Source: DATBIS01 sp036556805
Lineage (GTDB): Bacteria; Actinomycetota; UBA4738; HRBIN12
DNA length: 17,278 nt
Assembly (NCBI GenBank): GCA_036556805.1
Contig: DATBIS010000074.1
Coordinates: forward strand, 1-17,278
Reading direction: 5' to 3'
Under the pieces are notes generated by a model. The model saw only the letters and a program-made list of their open reading frames with translations. It searched no databases and was not told where the DNA came from. The stretch's first letter is position 1, and each line of letters begins with the position of its first letter. Position numbers and translations under genes: made by a program. This document shows, piece by piece, positions 17,102 to 17,278 of the stretch.

Positions 17102-17278
17102 AAGCGGGACAAAATCTGTTATCATACCTCGACCGCGAGGGCGCGGAAGTGGATACGGCCGTTTGGATATTTAGTTCTGAGGCGCAATGGCGGCTCTGGC
17201 TTGCACCCAAGACGTACGTCGATCGCCACTCCTTCTATTTGAGGCTTGCACAAGTTCTGTCGAAGTACAGGCAGCACA
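17098..17278 (+). CDS. Unknown protein partner of the HEPN gene (3' end cut by window edge)
   Basis: Too short for ordinary ORF listing because it runs off the right edge. A GTG at 17098 overlaps the HEPN stop as GTGA and opens a frame with no stop for the remaining 60 codons. The visible residues include YLDREGAEVDTAVWIF, then SSEAQWRLWLAPKTYVD and FYLRLAQVLSKYRQ, an alternating strand-like then helical pattern rich in Trp and Tyr. I do not recognise a family with certainty. It contains TTA, ATA and AGG codons that are scarce in the iol genes, in line with the lower GC of this end. The overlap implies that it is co-translated with the HEPN protein and may act with it. Confidence 0.6.
   Translation, partial: MKAGQNLLSYLDREGAEVDTAVWIFSSEAQWRLWLAPKTYVDRHSFYLRLAQVLSKYRQH

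Overview
This is a high-GC window. A 60-base block inside iolA (15901-15960) has 45 G/C, and start codons, Shine-Dalgarno (SD) sites and lipoprotein signals look like those of a Gram-positive. The Asp/Ser/Gly-rich linkers after the lipobox, the LacI-type control and the FrcA-like sugar ATPase suggest Actinomycetota, probably a soil or freshwater lineage. No marker gene is present to fix the taxon.

Almost the whole window is a myo-inositol catabolism locus built around a divergent control region at about 7466-7633. Leftward (minus strand) run iolD, a LacI-family regulator, a lipoprotein solute-binding protein of the peptide/nickel class (SBP_bac_5), two Dpp/Opp-type permeases and a Dpp/Opp-type ATPase cut by the left edge. 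Rightward (plus strand) run iolG, iolE, a ribose/fructose-type ABC importer (binding protein, permease, single-domain ATPase) and iolC. After one small gene on the opposite strand come iolB and iolA. IolG, IolE, IolD, IolB, IolC and IolA cover oxidation of inositol, dehydration, ring opening, isomerisation, phosphorylation and the final malonate-semialdehyde step. The aldolase (IolJ) that should act between IolC and IolA is not in the window.

Control is readable in the sequence. A perfect 14-bp palindrome with a central CG (7557-7570) lies at the predicted start of transcription of a good plus-strand promoter. It also overlaps the -35 box of a candidate minus-strand promoter, and the two promoters share their -10 region. 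The LacI-type regulator encoded second in the leftward operon is the obvious candidate to bind there, so one site could silence both arms. Many junctions are 4-base GTGA or ATGA overlaps, implying translational coupling. A strong hairpin separates the sugar-binding protein from its permease.

Two things do not belong to the textbook pathway. A small exported protein with an HEFAH zincin motif is encoded antisense between iolC and iolB (13592-14176). From about 16600 to the right edge base composition falls to about 50% GC, and a HEPN-family protein plus an overlapping unknown gene begin; this looks like an acquired accessory module cut off by the window end. No stretch longer than 300 bases lacks a gene. 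No RNA genes, insertion sequences or CRISPR arrays were seen.
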